A stretch of DNA of 15,067 nt, from assembly GCA_938049795.1 (NCBI GenBank), contig CALLCD010000043.1, forward strand, positions 1-15,067, written 5' to 3'. This stretch comes from an uncultured Hyphomonadaceae bacterium (GTDB taxonomy: Bacteria; Pseudomonadota; Alphaproteobacteria; Caulobacterales; Hyphomonadaceae). The stretch's first letter is position 1; the number at the start of each line of letters is the position of its first letter. Both the position numbers and the translations under genes were made by a program. Under the pieces are notes generated by a model that saw only the letters and a program-made list of their open reading frames with translations, was not told the DNA's origin and made no database searches. Below are positions 6,619-13,384 of this stretch, one piece after another.

Positions 6619-8424
6619 ATGGAACAACAAGATCAGCGCAATTTCATCCTGTTCCTGGTGATCGCCGTGGTGTTCATGATGGGCTATCAGATGTTCATCG
6701 TCGAGCCGCAAGTGGCCGAACGCGAAGCGGCTGAGCAGCAGGCCCAGATCGAGCAGGAAGAAGCCGAGCGGATCGCGCCCTCGGTCCCGCTTGCGCCAAC
6801 CGTAGAAGCCGCGCTGGGGCAGGACACGCGGCTGGCGTTCGACAGTCCCTCACTCGACGGCACGATCCGGCTGCGCGGCGCGGTGATTGATGACCTGAAC
6901 CTGAAGCAATACTACCAGACCATTGACCGGCAAGCCGAGGTTCGGCTGCTCCGGCCCGAAGCGGCGGAATTTGGCTATTATGGCGGCTGGAACTGGCTGA
7001 CGGAGGAAGGCACCCAGCTCACGGGTTTTGAGGACACATGGACGCTGACAAACGGCAATCGGCTAACCCCGACCACGCCGGTCACTTTGCAGATCGAAAC
7101 CGGCGGTGTGCGCATTTCGCGTGAGATCAGTCTTGACGAGAACTTCATGTTCACCATGACCGACACGCTGACCAATCTGGGCACCACGCCGCGCCGCCTA
7201 CGCGCTTATGGGGCGATCCGGCGGCATGGAGATGACGGCGATTTTCTGGAGGCGACAACACCCGGCGCTAATCGTGATCGCGGGCTGGTCCATTTGGGCA
7301 TTGTCGGCATTCTCAATGGCAAGCTTGAAAAGCTGAATTTCAAAAAGATCAAAAAAGGCGAGGACGTCTCCGCGGCCAGCAACGAAGGCGGCTGGATTGG
7401 CCTGACCGACAAATACTGGCTCGGCGCGCTGGTCCCCCAACAGGATCAGGCGTTTACCGCAAAGTCCGAATACCGCGTCCGCGTGGCGGACGCCTTCACC
7501 GAAGTGCGCACAGTGGGCACCGAACTGATGGTTGCGCCCGGCTCGAGCATTACCGCGACCAATCAATTGTTCGCCGGTGCCAAATCGGTCAATGTGTTGC
7601 GCAATTATCAGGACACGCTCGGGATTGACCGATTTGATGACGCGATTGACTGGGGCCTGTTATATTTTCTGACCAAGCCGTTTTTCTCGGCCCTGTCATG
7701 GCTTGCCGCCAAGCTGGGCTCCTTCGGCCTTGGCATTCTGGCCTTTGTGGTGATCATCAAGATCATCATGTTCCCGCTCTATAACAAATCCTATGCGGCG
7801 ATGGCGCAGATGAAGCTGTTGGCCGAGCCGATGAAGGATATACAGGAACGCTTTGCCGCCGATCCGCAGCGCAAGCAGCAGGAGATCATGAAGCTCTATA
7901 AGGAGAAAAAGGCAAACCCGCTGGCGGGATGTCTGCCGATCCTGTTTACGATCCCGGTCTTCTTTGCGCTCTATAAGGTTCTGTTTGTTACGATCGAGAT
8001 GCGCCATGACAGTTTTGCCTGGCTGACCGATCTCTCCGCGCCGGACCCGACCGCAATTGGCAATCTGTTCGGCCTGTTGCCGTTCGCTGCAGAAAGCGTG
8101 AAGTCCATCCCGCTGCTCGGCTTTATCATCGGCATCGGCATCCTGCCCATCCTTTATGGGTTTACCATGTTCATCCTGCAAAATGTCTCGACCCCGCCGG
8201 CTGATCCGATGCAAAGACGGATCATCATGATGTTGCCGCTTGTGTTTACGTTCGTCTTCGGCGGACTGGCGAGCGGGTTGGTGCTTTACTGGGTGTGGAA
8301 CAATATTCTCTCCATCGGGCAGCAATATTACATCATGCGCAAAAATGGTGTGGAGACACAGGTGGACACGTTCTTGGCCAAACGGTTTGGCAAGAAAAAA
8401 GCCGAGGGCGGGGGCGAGGCGTGA
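6619..8424 (+). CDS. yidC: Membrane protein insertase YidC
   Basis: A 601-residue YidC/Oxa1 insertase, which inserts and folds inner membrane proteins alone or with Sec. It has the Gram-negative layout: an N-terminal membrane anchor (9-27), a periplasmic domain of about 320 residues (28-345) and a C-terminal conserved core of five membrane segments (about 350-575). The core contains FPLYNKSYAAMAQMK (385-399), the cytoplasmic coiled hairpin (400-432), NPLAGCLPILFTIPVFFALYKVL (433-455, broken here only for reading) and GLVLYWVWNNILSIGQQYY (553-571). The charged groove residue on the first core helix is Lys381 rather than the Arg of E. coli. The tail ends in KKK plus a Gly/Glu-rich stretch. It is preceded by rnpA at 52 bases, and its TGA overlaps the engB GTG. 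The call is very sure. Confidence 0.97.
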   Translation: MEQQDQRNFILFLVIAVVFMMGYQMFIVEPQVAEREAAEQQAQIEQEEAERIAPSVPLAPTVEAALGQDTRLAFDSPSLDGTIRLRGAVIDDLNLKQYYQTIDRQAEVRLLRPEAAEFGYYGGWNWLTEEGTQLTGFEDTWTLTNGNRLTPTTPVTLQIETGGVRISREISLDENFMFTMTDTLTNLGTTPRRLRAYGAIRRHGDDGDFLEATTPGANRDRGLVHLGIVGILNGKLEKLNFKKIKKGEDVSAASNEGGWIGLTDKYWLGALVPQQDQAFTAKSEYRVRVADAFTEVRTVGTELMVAPGSSITATNQLFAGAKSVNVLRNYQDTLGIDRFDDAIDWGLLYFLTKPFFSALSWLAAKLGSFGLGILAFVVIIKIIMFPLYNKSYAAMAQMKLLAEPMKDIQERFAADPQRKQQEIMKLYKEKKANPLAGCLPILFTIPVFFALYKVLFVTIEMRHDSFAWLTDLSAPDPTAIGNLFGLLPFAAESVKSIPLLGFIIGIGILPILYGFTMFILQNVSTPPADPMQRRIIMMLPLVFTFVFGGLASGLVLYWVWNNILSIGQQYYIMRKNGVETQVDTFLAKRFGKKKAEGGGEA

Positions 8425-9086
8425 CCTCCTCTGTTCCGGCGCCGCCTGCAACGACGCCGCTGTTCGGGCCCGATGCGCTCGAAGCGGGGCGGCTTTTGTG
8501 CGCAGGGCCGGTCGCGTTTGCGCTTGGGTGCGCCCAGCTGTCGCAATTGCCTGCAGGCGACAGGCCCGAAATGGCGTTTGCCGGACGGTCTAATGTCGGC
8601 AAATCCTCGCTTGTGAATGCGCTTTTGGGGCGGAACAAGCTGGCGCGGTCTTCGGCAGAACCAGGCCGGACGCGGGAGCTGAACTATTTCGATCTGGGCG
8701 AAGGCGCCGCATGGCTCGTCGATTTGCCCGGCTATGGCTATGCCAAAGTCTCCAAAACCCAGGCCCAAGCCTGGATGAAGCTGACGCGGTCCTATTTGCG
8801 AGGCCGCGCGCCGCTCAAACGTGTGTTTCTGCTGATTGACGGCCGGCGCGGACCCATGCCGCCCGATGCGGATATGATGGACATGCTCGACGGCTCGGCT
8901 GTGCCGTATCAGATCGTGCTGACCAAGGCCGACAAGCTCAAACGCAGCGAAGGCGAGGCAATCATTGCCAAGACCGCCGCAGCCCTCAAAAAACGCCCCG
9001 CCGCACATCCGCATATCCATTTCACCTCCTCCGAGAAGGGGACGGGCCTTGCCGAATTACGGGCCGAGATTGCCGCTTTGGTCTAG
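8421..9086 (+). CDS. engB: Ribosome biogenesis GTP-binding protein EngB/YihA/YsxC
   Basis: A 221-residue GTPase needed for late assembly of the 50S subunit. I chose the GTG at 8421, which overlaps the yidC stop (GTGA, 8421-8424). It gives a usual family length, and the upstream part of the open frame is only the shadow of yidC. GTPase motifs are complete: G1 GRSNVGKSS (55-63), G2 threonine in PGRTRELNYF (81-90), G3 DLPGYGYAKV (101-110), G4 TKAD (168-171) and G5 SSEKGTG (203-209). The first 25 residues are Pro/Ala-rich and probably flexible. The overlap suggests translation coupled to yidC. The order yidC-engB-argB is common in alphaproteobacteria. The product is certain and the start is likely. 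Confidence 0.94.
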   Translation: MTSSVPAPPATTPLFGPDALEAGRLLCAGPVAFALGCAQLSQLPAGDRPEMAFAGRSNVGKSSLVNALLGRNKLARSSAEPGRTRELNYFDLGEGAAWLVDLPGYGYAKVSKTQAQAWMKLTRSYLRGRAPLKRVFLLIDGRRGPMPPDADMMDMLDGSAVPYQIVLTKADKLKRSEGEAIIAKTAAALKKRPAAHPHIHFTSSEKGTGLAELRAEIAALV

Positions 9087-9111
9087 CGGGCAAATGCGAT
9101 AGACAAGCGCG

Positions 9112-10014
9112 ATGACAGATAATATCTCCCTTGAAGCGGCCCAGCATACCGCCTTCACTCTGGCCGAAGCGCTGCCCTATATCCAACGCTATGCCGGGGA
9201 AACGCTGGTCGTAAAATTTGGCGGGCATGCGATGGTCGATGATGATCTGTCGGCCCGTTTTGCGCGCGATATTGTTCTGCTCAAACATTTGGGGCTGCAT
9301 CCGGTCGTCGTCCACGGCGGTGGTCCGCAAATCGGCAAATTGCTCGAACGGCTGGGCATGGTGTCCAAATTCGAAGACGGGCTGCGGGTCACCGATGAGG
9401 CGACGATGGAAGTGGTCGAAATGGTCCTGTCGGGCGCGATCAACAAGACGATTGTGCGGGCGATCAATATGGCCGGCGGCAAAGCGGTTGGCGTGTCAGG
9501 CTCGGACGCCAATTTGCTCCGCGCGCGCAAGGCCACGAAAATGCGCAAACAGAGCGACAGCCAGATCGAACAATTGATTGATCTTGGCTTTGTCGGCGAA
9601 CCGGACGGGGTCGACCCTTCGCTCCTGCACACGCTGGCAGCGGGCACCGATGGCTTTATTCCGGTCGTGGCGCCTGTGGGTGTGGGCGAGGACGGCGCGC
9701 GCTATAATATCAATGCCGACAGTGCCGCAGGCGCGCTCGCCGCAGCGCTGGAGACCCGTCGCTTACTGCTTTTGACCGATGTGGCGGGCGTCAAAGACAA
9801 ACAGGGCAACATCCTGCGCCGGATAGACCGCGCCGATATTGCCGGACTGATCGAGGATGGCACAGCTGCGGGCGGCATGATCCCGAAGCTTGAAACCGCA
9901 GCCAAGGCCGTATTAGATGGCGTGGGGGCAAGTGTCATTCTGGATGGGCGAGCGCCCCATGCCTTGCTTATGGAGTTATTTACCGAACATGGCGCTGGTA
10001 CGCTTATTTCTTAG
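9112..10014 (+). CDS. argB: Acetylglutamate kinase (arginine biosynthesis)
   Basis: A 300-residue amino acid kinase that phosphorylates N-acetyl-L-glutamate with ATP, the second step of the arginine (ornithine) pathway. Motifs: KFGGHAM (35-41) for ATP phosphate binding, VHGGGPQIG (67-75) for the substrate, NINADSAAG (199-207), LLTDVAGV (220-227) and GGMIPKLETA (254-263), whose lysine is K259. An N-terminal helix of about 20 residues precedes the core (TAFTLAEALPYIQRYAG), as in arginine-inhibited hexameric enzymes, so feedback inhibition by arginine is likely. The ATG at 9112 lies 25 bases after engB; the ribosome site is weak. The 3' end overlaps the next gene by 26 bases. argF lies about 3.4 kb downstream, while other arg genes are not in the window. 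Confidence 0.96.
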   Translation: MTDNISLEAAQHTAFTLAEALPYIQRYAGETLVVKFGGHAMVDDDLSARFARDIVLLKHLGLHPVVVHGGGPQIGKLLERLGMVSKFEDGLRVTDEATMEVVEMVLSGAINKTIVRAINMAGGKAVGVSGSDANLLRARKATKMRKQSDSQIEQLIDLGFVGEPDGVDPSLLHTLAAGTDGFIPVVAPVGVGEDGARYNINADSAAGALAAALETRRLLLLTDVAGVKDKQGNILRRIDRADIAGLIEDGTAAGGMIPKLETAAKAVLDGVGASVILDGRAPHALLMELFTEHGAGTLIS

Positions 10015-11026
10015 TCTTGCCCTTTTTGGCGCTGCGATGTCTGGCTGGCTTGGCAAGTCTGCCGAGGCCCAGAGCCCGCGCGGCTGGTCGGTCTGCAACC
10101 ACACAAGCTATGTCATACAGGTCGCGAGCGGTCGTCCTGAAGGCTCTGGCACCGTGGTCGAAGGCTGGACCAAGATCCGTCCGGGCGGTTGCGAAGTGCT
10201 GTTGCCAGCGCCGCTCTTGCCGGGCGCGCATTATCTTTATGCCGAAACATCTGACGCCCATCGCGGCGGCAAACGCGTCTGGGGCGGGGATGAAAATCTC
10301 TGCGTTGAAGGCGAGGTCAGTTTTGCCATTGAAAGCCTGCCAGATTGTAATGTGATGGGGCTTGATGTGCGCCGCTTCCGCCCCGTTCTGGTCGAGAGCC
10401 GGACGCGCTGGAGCACGACGATCCGCGAGACCAACAAATATACGCTCGACAGGGCCAGCGCCGCCGGTGTGCAACGCCTGATGGCGGATGCGGGCGTGTT
10501 TGCGGGCGCAATAGACGGCAATCGGGGCGCGCGCACAGGGGCGGCGGTGCGCGGCTTCTTGCGCGAGCGCGGGCTTGATCCGGAGACCAATGACCGTGAT
10601 CTGATTGATATTCTCGAGCAATTGGCGCTCGACAGGGCGCGCAATGTCGGTCTGACCGTTTGCAACCGGACGGATGGACGGGTCTGGACCGCGGCCGGGC
10701 GACGCAATGGCGATGGCTGGGAGAGCCGTGGCTGGTGGCTGCTCGAAGCGGGCGGGTGCGCACGGGTCGTCGATGAGCCACTTTTGCAGACCGAACATTT
10801 TGTCTATGGCGAACTGGAAACCGAAAATCCCGAGAAAGTGCGCAAGCTTGTTCGCGGCTCGGATACGTTCTGCATTGGCCGGTCGAAATTCGTCATCCCC
10901 GGACGCGACAATTGCGCCGCTTCGGCCTATCGCTCTGAGCTTTTCGTGGCGACAGAGATCCCGCGCGACGGAAAATTGGTGTTCGAACTTTTTGAACGCG
11001 ATTTTGGACCCGTAGATGTCGATTAG
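9989..11026 (+). CDS. Secreted protein with two DUF1036 domains flanking a peptidoglycan-binding-like domain
   Basis: A 345-residue protein of unknown function. I chose the ATG at 9989 because it gives a signal peptide (MALVRLFLSLALFGAAMSG, cleavage probably near AEAQS at 25-29); the upstream frame is the shadow of argB. The first DUF1036 domain (about 31-125) begins GWSVCNHTS and contains VVEGWTKIRPGGC. The second (about 219-340) begins GLTVCNRTD and contains SRGWWLLEAGGC. Both carry four cysteines at almost equal spacing (36, 68, 105, 120 and 225, 257, 295, 309), so two disulfides per domain are likely in the periplasm. The middle (about 157-212) resembles a peptidoglycan-binding domain: VQRLMADAG, FAGAIDGNRGARTGAAV and FLRERGL. 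It overlaps argB by 26 bases and the next gene by 11, so it should be co-translated with them. Confidence 0.82.
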   Translation: MALVRLFLSLALFGAAMSGWLGKSAEAQSPRGWSVCNHTSYVIQVASGRPEGSGTVVEGWTKIRPGGCEVLLPAPLLPGAHYLYAETSDAHRGGKRVWGGDENLCVEGEVSFAIESLPDCNVMGLDVRRFRPVLVESRTRWSTTIRETNKYTLDRASAAGVQRLMADAGVFAGAIDGNRGARTGAAVRGFLRERGLDPETNDRDLIDILEQLALDRARNVGLTVCNRTDGRVWTAAGRRNGDGWESRGWWLLEAGGCARVVDEPLLQTEHFVYGELETENPEKVRKLVRGSDTFCIGRSKFVIPGRDNCAASAYRSELFVATEIPRDGKLVFELFERDFGPVDVD

Positions 11027-11729
11027 TCCGCGCGTCCGCCTCGCAGACCGGCGCGATTGGGTGTTTGATCTCGACAATACGCTCTATCCGGCGGGCTGTA
11101 ATCTGTTCGCCCAGATTGACGCGAAGATGACGCGCTTTGTCGCCGATCACCTCGGACTGCCTGATACGCAAGCGCGGGCGCTGCAAAAACAGTATTATTT
11201 CGATCATGGCACCACGCTGAGCGGGATGATGACCCACCACAATGTCGATCCGGCGGCCTTCTTGCGCTTCGTCCATGACATCGACCATTCGCCCTTGCCG
11301 GTCAGCCCGCAATTGCGCGCAGCGATCAAGGCGCTGCCGGGGCGCAAATTCGTACTCACCAATGGCTCCATCGGTCATGCCGAGGGCGTCACCAAAGCCA
11401 TGCAGATCGACGATGTGTTTGACGGCATGTTCGGCATTGAGGAAATGGATTATCAGCCAAAGCCCGCGCGCTCGGCCTATGACAAATTCCTCTCCACATT
11501 CGGGATTGATCCGCATGGCGCTGTATTCTTTGAAGATCTCGCGCGCAATCTCGAGCCTGCCTATGAGATGGGCTTTGCGACCGTGCTGGTCACCTCCGAG
11601 ATTGACTGGAGTCATGAGCCAAAAGGCGCGCGGCCTGCGGGGCCAGACAGCCCGCCTGCGCCCTATGTCGATCATGTCACCGGCGATCTGACGGCCTTTC
11701 TCCAAGGCGCGCTGGCAACAAAAACCTAG
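11016..11729 (+). CDS. HAD-family pyrimidine 5'-nucleotidase
   Basis: A 237-residue haloacid dehalogenase-type phosphatase of the pyrimidine 5'-nucleotidase group (relatives of yeast Sdt1/Phm8). Motif I is VFDLDNTLYP (16-25; nucleophile D18, acid D20), motif II is VLTNGS (113-118), motif III has K149 in the loop YQPKP, and motif IV is FFEDLARN (171-178). The DNTLYP plus FFEDLARN pattern is typical of this group, which removes phosphate from UMP, CMP and similar nucleotides in the cytosol. It overlaps the DUF1036 gene by 11 bases (ATGTCGATTAG). Its TAG stop shares a CTAG with the stop of the convergent msrB-like gene. A nucleotidase between argB and dapD is a common alphaproteobacterial arrangement. 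The exact substrate is not proven. Confidence 0.88.
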   Translation: MSISPRVRLADRRDWVFDLDNTLYPAGCNLFAQIDAKMTRFVADHLGLPDTQARALQKQYYFDHGTTLSGMMTHHNVDPAAFLRFVHDIDHSPLPVSPQLRAAIKALPGRKFVLTNGSIGHAEGVTKAMQIDDVFDGMFGIEEMDYQPKPARSAYDKFLSTFGIDPHGAVFFEDLARNLEPAYEMGFATVLVTSEIDWSHEPKGARPAGPDSPPAPYVDHVTGDLTAFLQGALATKT

Positions 11730-12295
11730 CTACCAATCGGCCTGAAGATCAGCGAGGTGCCATTAATGCAATGGAGGACTTGCGTTTCGACATAGAGGAT
11801 ATGGCCGAGATGGCTCCCGCAGCGGCGGCAATGGGCTTCGATATGGCCCTGATCAACGCCGGTCAGCACCGCATTGTCATAACTGTGATGGAAGAACACC
11901 CAGCCTTGCGGAAGGATAATTTTTTCCGAGGAGGAATAGATCGGCAGCTCGCACCCTTTGCAGGCATAAGTGCCATTGCGCGTCTCGGTGGCGAGCGGGC
12001 TTGAATGACGCGGCTCGGTGCCGCCTTCGCGCAATATGGCGTATTCGTGTTCGCTCAGTCGGGCGCGCCACTCGGCCTCAGTGCGCTGGACCTCATAACG
12101 CAGGCCCGAAGCACTGGTGATCGACATGCTCGCAGGTGGCGCATCGGAAAGCGGCGAGGGCCCCGATGGCTGGGCAGGGTTTTGAGCCGGGCTTGAAAGT
12201 CCGGGAAAAGTGATCTGGTCACAGCCCGCAAGCGCGCCCAGGCCCATAACGGTCCCGAACCGGAGAATATGCCGCCGTGATATATGTTTGCCCAT
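11726..12295 (-). CDS. msrB: Peptide-methionine (R)-S-oxide reductase-like Tat lipoprotein
   Basis: A 189-residue MsrB-fold protein carried to the envelope. The start has a twin-arginine motif (SRRHILR, 6-12), a hydrophobic run and a lipobox LAGC (22-25), then a Pro/Ser-rich linker (26-57). The MsrB domain covers about 68-185: GGTEP (91-95), zinc pairs C112-C115 and C156-C159, HLGH (162-165) and the catalytic Cys in CINGTSLIF (C176). MsrB enzymes reduce the R form of methionine sulfoxide in oxidised proteins. Differences from the family: the usual GWPSF is GWVFF (131-135), the DGP before the catalytic Cys is missing with about three residues deleted, and the usual Arg two before C176 is Leu. 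No clear resolving Cys is seen. The ATG has AAGAGG (12302-12307). Activity may be altered. Confidence 0.82.
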   Translation of the reverse strand: MGKHISRRHILRFGTVMGLGALAGCDQITFPGLSSPAQNPAQPSGPSPLSDAPPASMSITSASGLRYEVQRTEAEWRARLSEHEYAILREGGTEPRHSSPLATETRNGTYACKGCELPIYSSSEKIILPQGWVFFHHSYDNAVLTGVDQGHIEAHCRRCGSHLGHILYVETQVLHCINGTSLIFRPIGS

Positions 12296-12322
12296 TCTGG
12301 ACCTCTTCTTACTGAGGTTTAA

Positions 12323-12350
12323 AGTCTAGCATGGCTTTGGGACCATACAA
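12323..12350 (-). promoter_or_regulatory. Weak promoter candidate for the msrB-like gene
   Basis: On the minus strand TTGTAT (12345-12350) and TAGACT (12323-12328) are 16 bases apart, with the ATG 28 bases beyond the -10. The -35 matches consensus poorly, so this is a tentative placement. Confidence 0.25.
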
Positions 12351-12369
12351 GAATTTGCAGCGGTCAAAT

Positions 12370-12379
12370 CCTCGCGAGG
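12370..12379. repeat. Perfect 10-base palindrome in the msrB/dapD divergent region
   Basis: CCTCGCGAGG is a perfect palindrome two bases before the dapD -35 box. It could be a regulator site for either divergent gene. In GC-rich DNA chance is not excluded. Confidence 0.25.
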
Positions 12380-12381
12380 TC

Positions 12382-12410
12382 TTGCCTTGGCGGCGATATG
12401 CTTGTTTAAG
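12382..12410 (+). promoter_or_regulatory. dapD: Candidate dapD promoter
   Basis: TTGCCT (12382-12387, in the CTTGnC form common in alphaproteobacteria) and TTTAAG (12405-12410) are exactly 17 bases apart. Transcription would start near 12417. The -10 is embedded in the CtrA-type palindrome, so binding there should affect promoter use. Confidence 0.4.
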
Positions 12411-12420
12411 CCTCGCTTAA
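12406..12420. promoter_or_regulatory. CtrA-type binding site (TTAA-N7-TTAA) on the dapD promoter
   Basis: TTAAGCCTCGCTTAA matches the full CtrA consensus TTAA-N7-TTAA. It is also the centre of a perfect 7-base inverted repeat (TTTAAGC-ctc-GCTTAAA, 12405-12421). It overlaps the -10 box of the candidate dapD promoter, a position where CtrA would be expected to repress. No other full TTAA-N7-TTAA was noticed in the intergenic gaps of the window. Binding is not shown. Confidence 0.45.
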
Positions 12421-12454
12421 AAACCAGCCTTCAGACATGTTTGGATCCTCCATT

Positions 12455-13285
12455 ATGACCGCCAATCTTGCCCCGATTATTGACGCCGCGTGGGACAATC
12501 GCGCCGAGCTTTCCGCCAGCACCCAAGGCGAGGTCCGCGAGGCCGTGACCGAAACGCTCGCGCTTTTGGATACAGGCAAGGCGCGGGTCGCAGAGCCCGA
12601 CGGCAAGGGCGGCTGGCAGGTCAATCAATGGCTCAAAAAGGCCGTGCTTTTATCGTTCCGGCTGAATGAAAATGCGCTGATCACTGGCGGTCCGGGCGCA
12701 GGCGGGACGTGGTATGACAAAGTGCCGTCGAAATTTGAAGGCTGGAGCGAGGCCGACTTCAAAGCGGCAGGGCTTCGCGCGGTTCCGCCCGCAACCGTCC
12801 GGCGCGGCTCCTATATTGCGTCGGGCGTCGTGTTGATGCCGAGCTATGTCAATCTTGGCGCCTATGTGGACGAAGGCACCATGGTCGATACGTGGGGCTC
12901 TATCGGCTCATGTGCGCAGATCGGCAAGAATTGCCACATCTCCGCAGGCACAGGCATTGGCGGCGTGCTCGAACCCTTGCAAGCCAATCCGACCATAATC
13001 GAGGACAATTGTTTTATCGGCGCGCGTTCGGAAGTTGTCGAAGGCGTCATTGTCCGCGAAGGCTCGGTTCTGGCGATGGGCGTGTTCATCAGCCAATCAA
13101 CCAAAATCCTCAATCGGGCGACCGGCGAGATCAGCTTTGGCGAAGTGCCGCCCTATTCGGTCGTGGTGCCGGGCATGTTGCCGAGCAAGGATGGCAGCCA
13201 TAGCCTTGCCGCAGCGGTCATTGTGAAAACAGTGGACGCGCAGACCCGCTCGAAAACCGGCGTCAACGAGCTCTTGCGCGACTAG
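12455..13285 (+). CDS. dapD: 2,3,4,5-tetrahydropyridine-2,6-dicarboxylate N-succinyltransferase
   Basis: A 276-residue enzyme of the succinylase branch of lysine/diaminopimelate synthesis; it transfers succinyl from succinyl-CoA to tetrahydrodipicolinate in the cytosol. The N-terminal helical domain (1-105, with IIDAAWDNR at 8-16) is followed by a left-handed beta-helix built of hexapeptide repeats (about 110-245), with MPSYVNLGAYVDEGTMVDTW (128-147), SCAQIGKNCHISAGTGIGGV (152-171) and IEDNCFIGARSEVVEGVIV (182-200). The ending is SKTGVNELLRD. I prefer the ATG at 12455, which matches family starts and has GGA nine bases before it; an in-frame ATG at 12437 would add six residues. It is divergent from the msrB-like gene, with a candidate promoter and CtrA box between. 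Diaminopimelate also feeds peptidoglycan. Confidence 0.95.
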   Translation: MTANLAPIIDAAWDNRAELSASTQGEVREAVTETLALLDTGKARVAEPDGKGGWQVNQWLKKAVLLSFRLNENALITGGPGAGGTWYDKVPSKFEGWSEADFKAAGLRAVPPATVRRGSYIASGVVLMPSYVNLGAYVDEGTMVDTWGSIGSCAQIGKNCHISAGTGIGGVLEPLQANPTIIEDNCFIGARSEVVEGVIVREGSVLAMGVFISQSTKILNRATGEISFGEVPPYSVVVPGMLPSKDGSHSLAAAVIVKTVDAQTRSKTGVNELLRD

Positions 13286-13384
13286 GCGGCTTTGCCCTTG
13301 GGGCGGCAATAGAAATTCTGGCCAAATCAACGCAATTGCCGTATGGGCTGTGCTTGATTTTTTTGCGACGGGCAGGGGGCGAAT

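Noticed and set aside
7696..8451. Open frame of 251 codons on the minus strand
   Set aside because: It is antisense to the conserved core of yidC; its His/Asp/Arg-rich reading is typical of a shadow frame.
10004..11077. Open frame of 357 codons on the minus strand, longer than the gene it opposes
   Set aside because: The opposing plus-strand frame has a signal peptide, two DUF1036 domains with matched cysteines and coupled starts, while the antisense reading shows no domain.
10893..11705. Open frame of 270 codons on the minus strand
   Set aside because: It is the shadow of the HAD nucleotidase gene, which has all four HAD motifs.
13292..13308. Possible terminator after dapD (TTGCC ... GGCAA)
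   Set aside because: Only five pairs around an eight-base loop and no T-run; not convincing.
13336..13364. Possible argF promoter starting at TTGCCG
   Set aside because: At 17 bases spacing the -10 would be TTTTTT, a poor match, and no other -10 is better placed. Transcription from dapD or an unseen promoter is possible.
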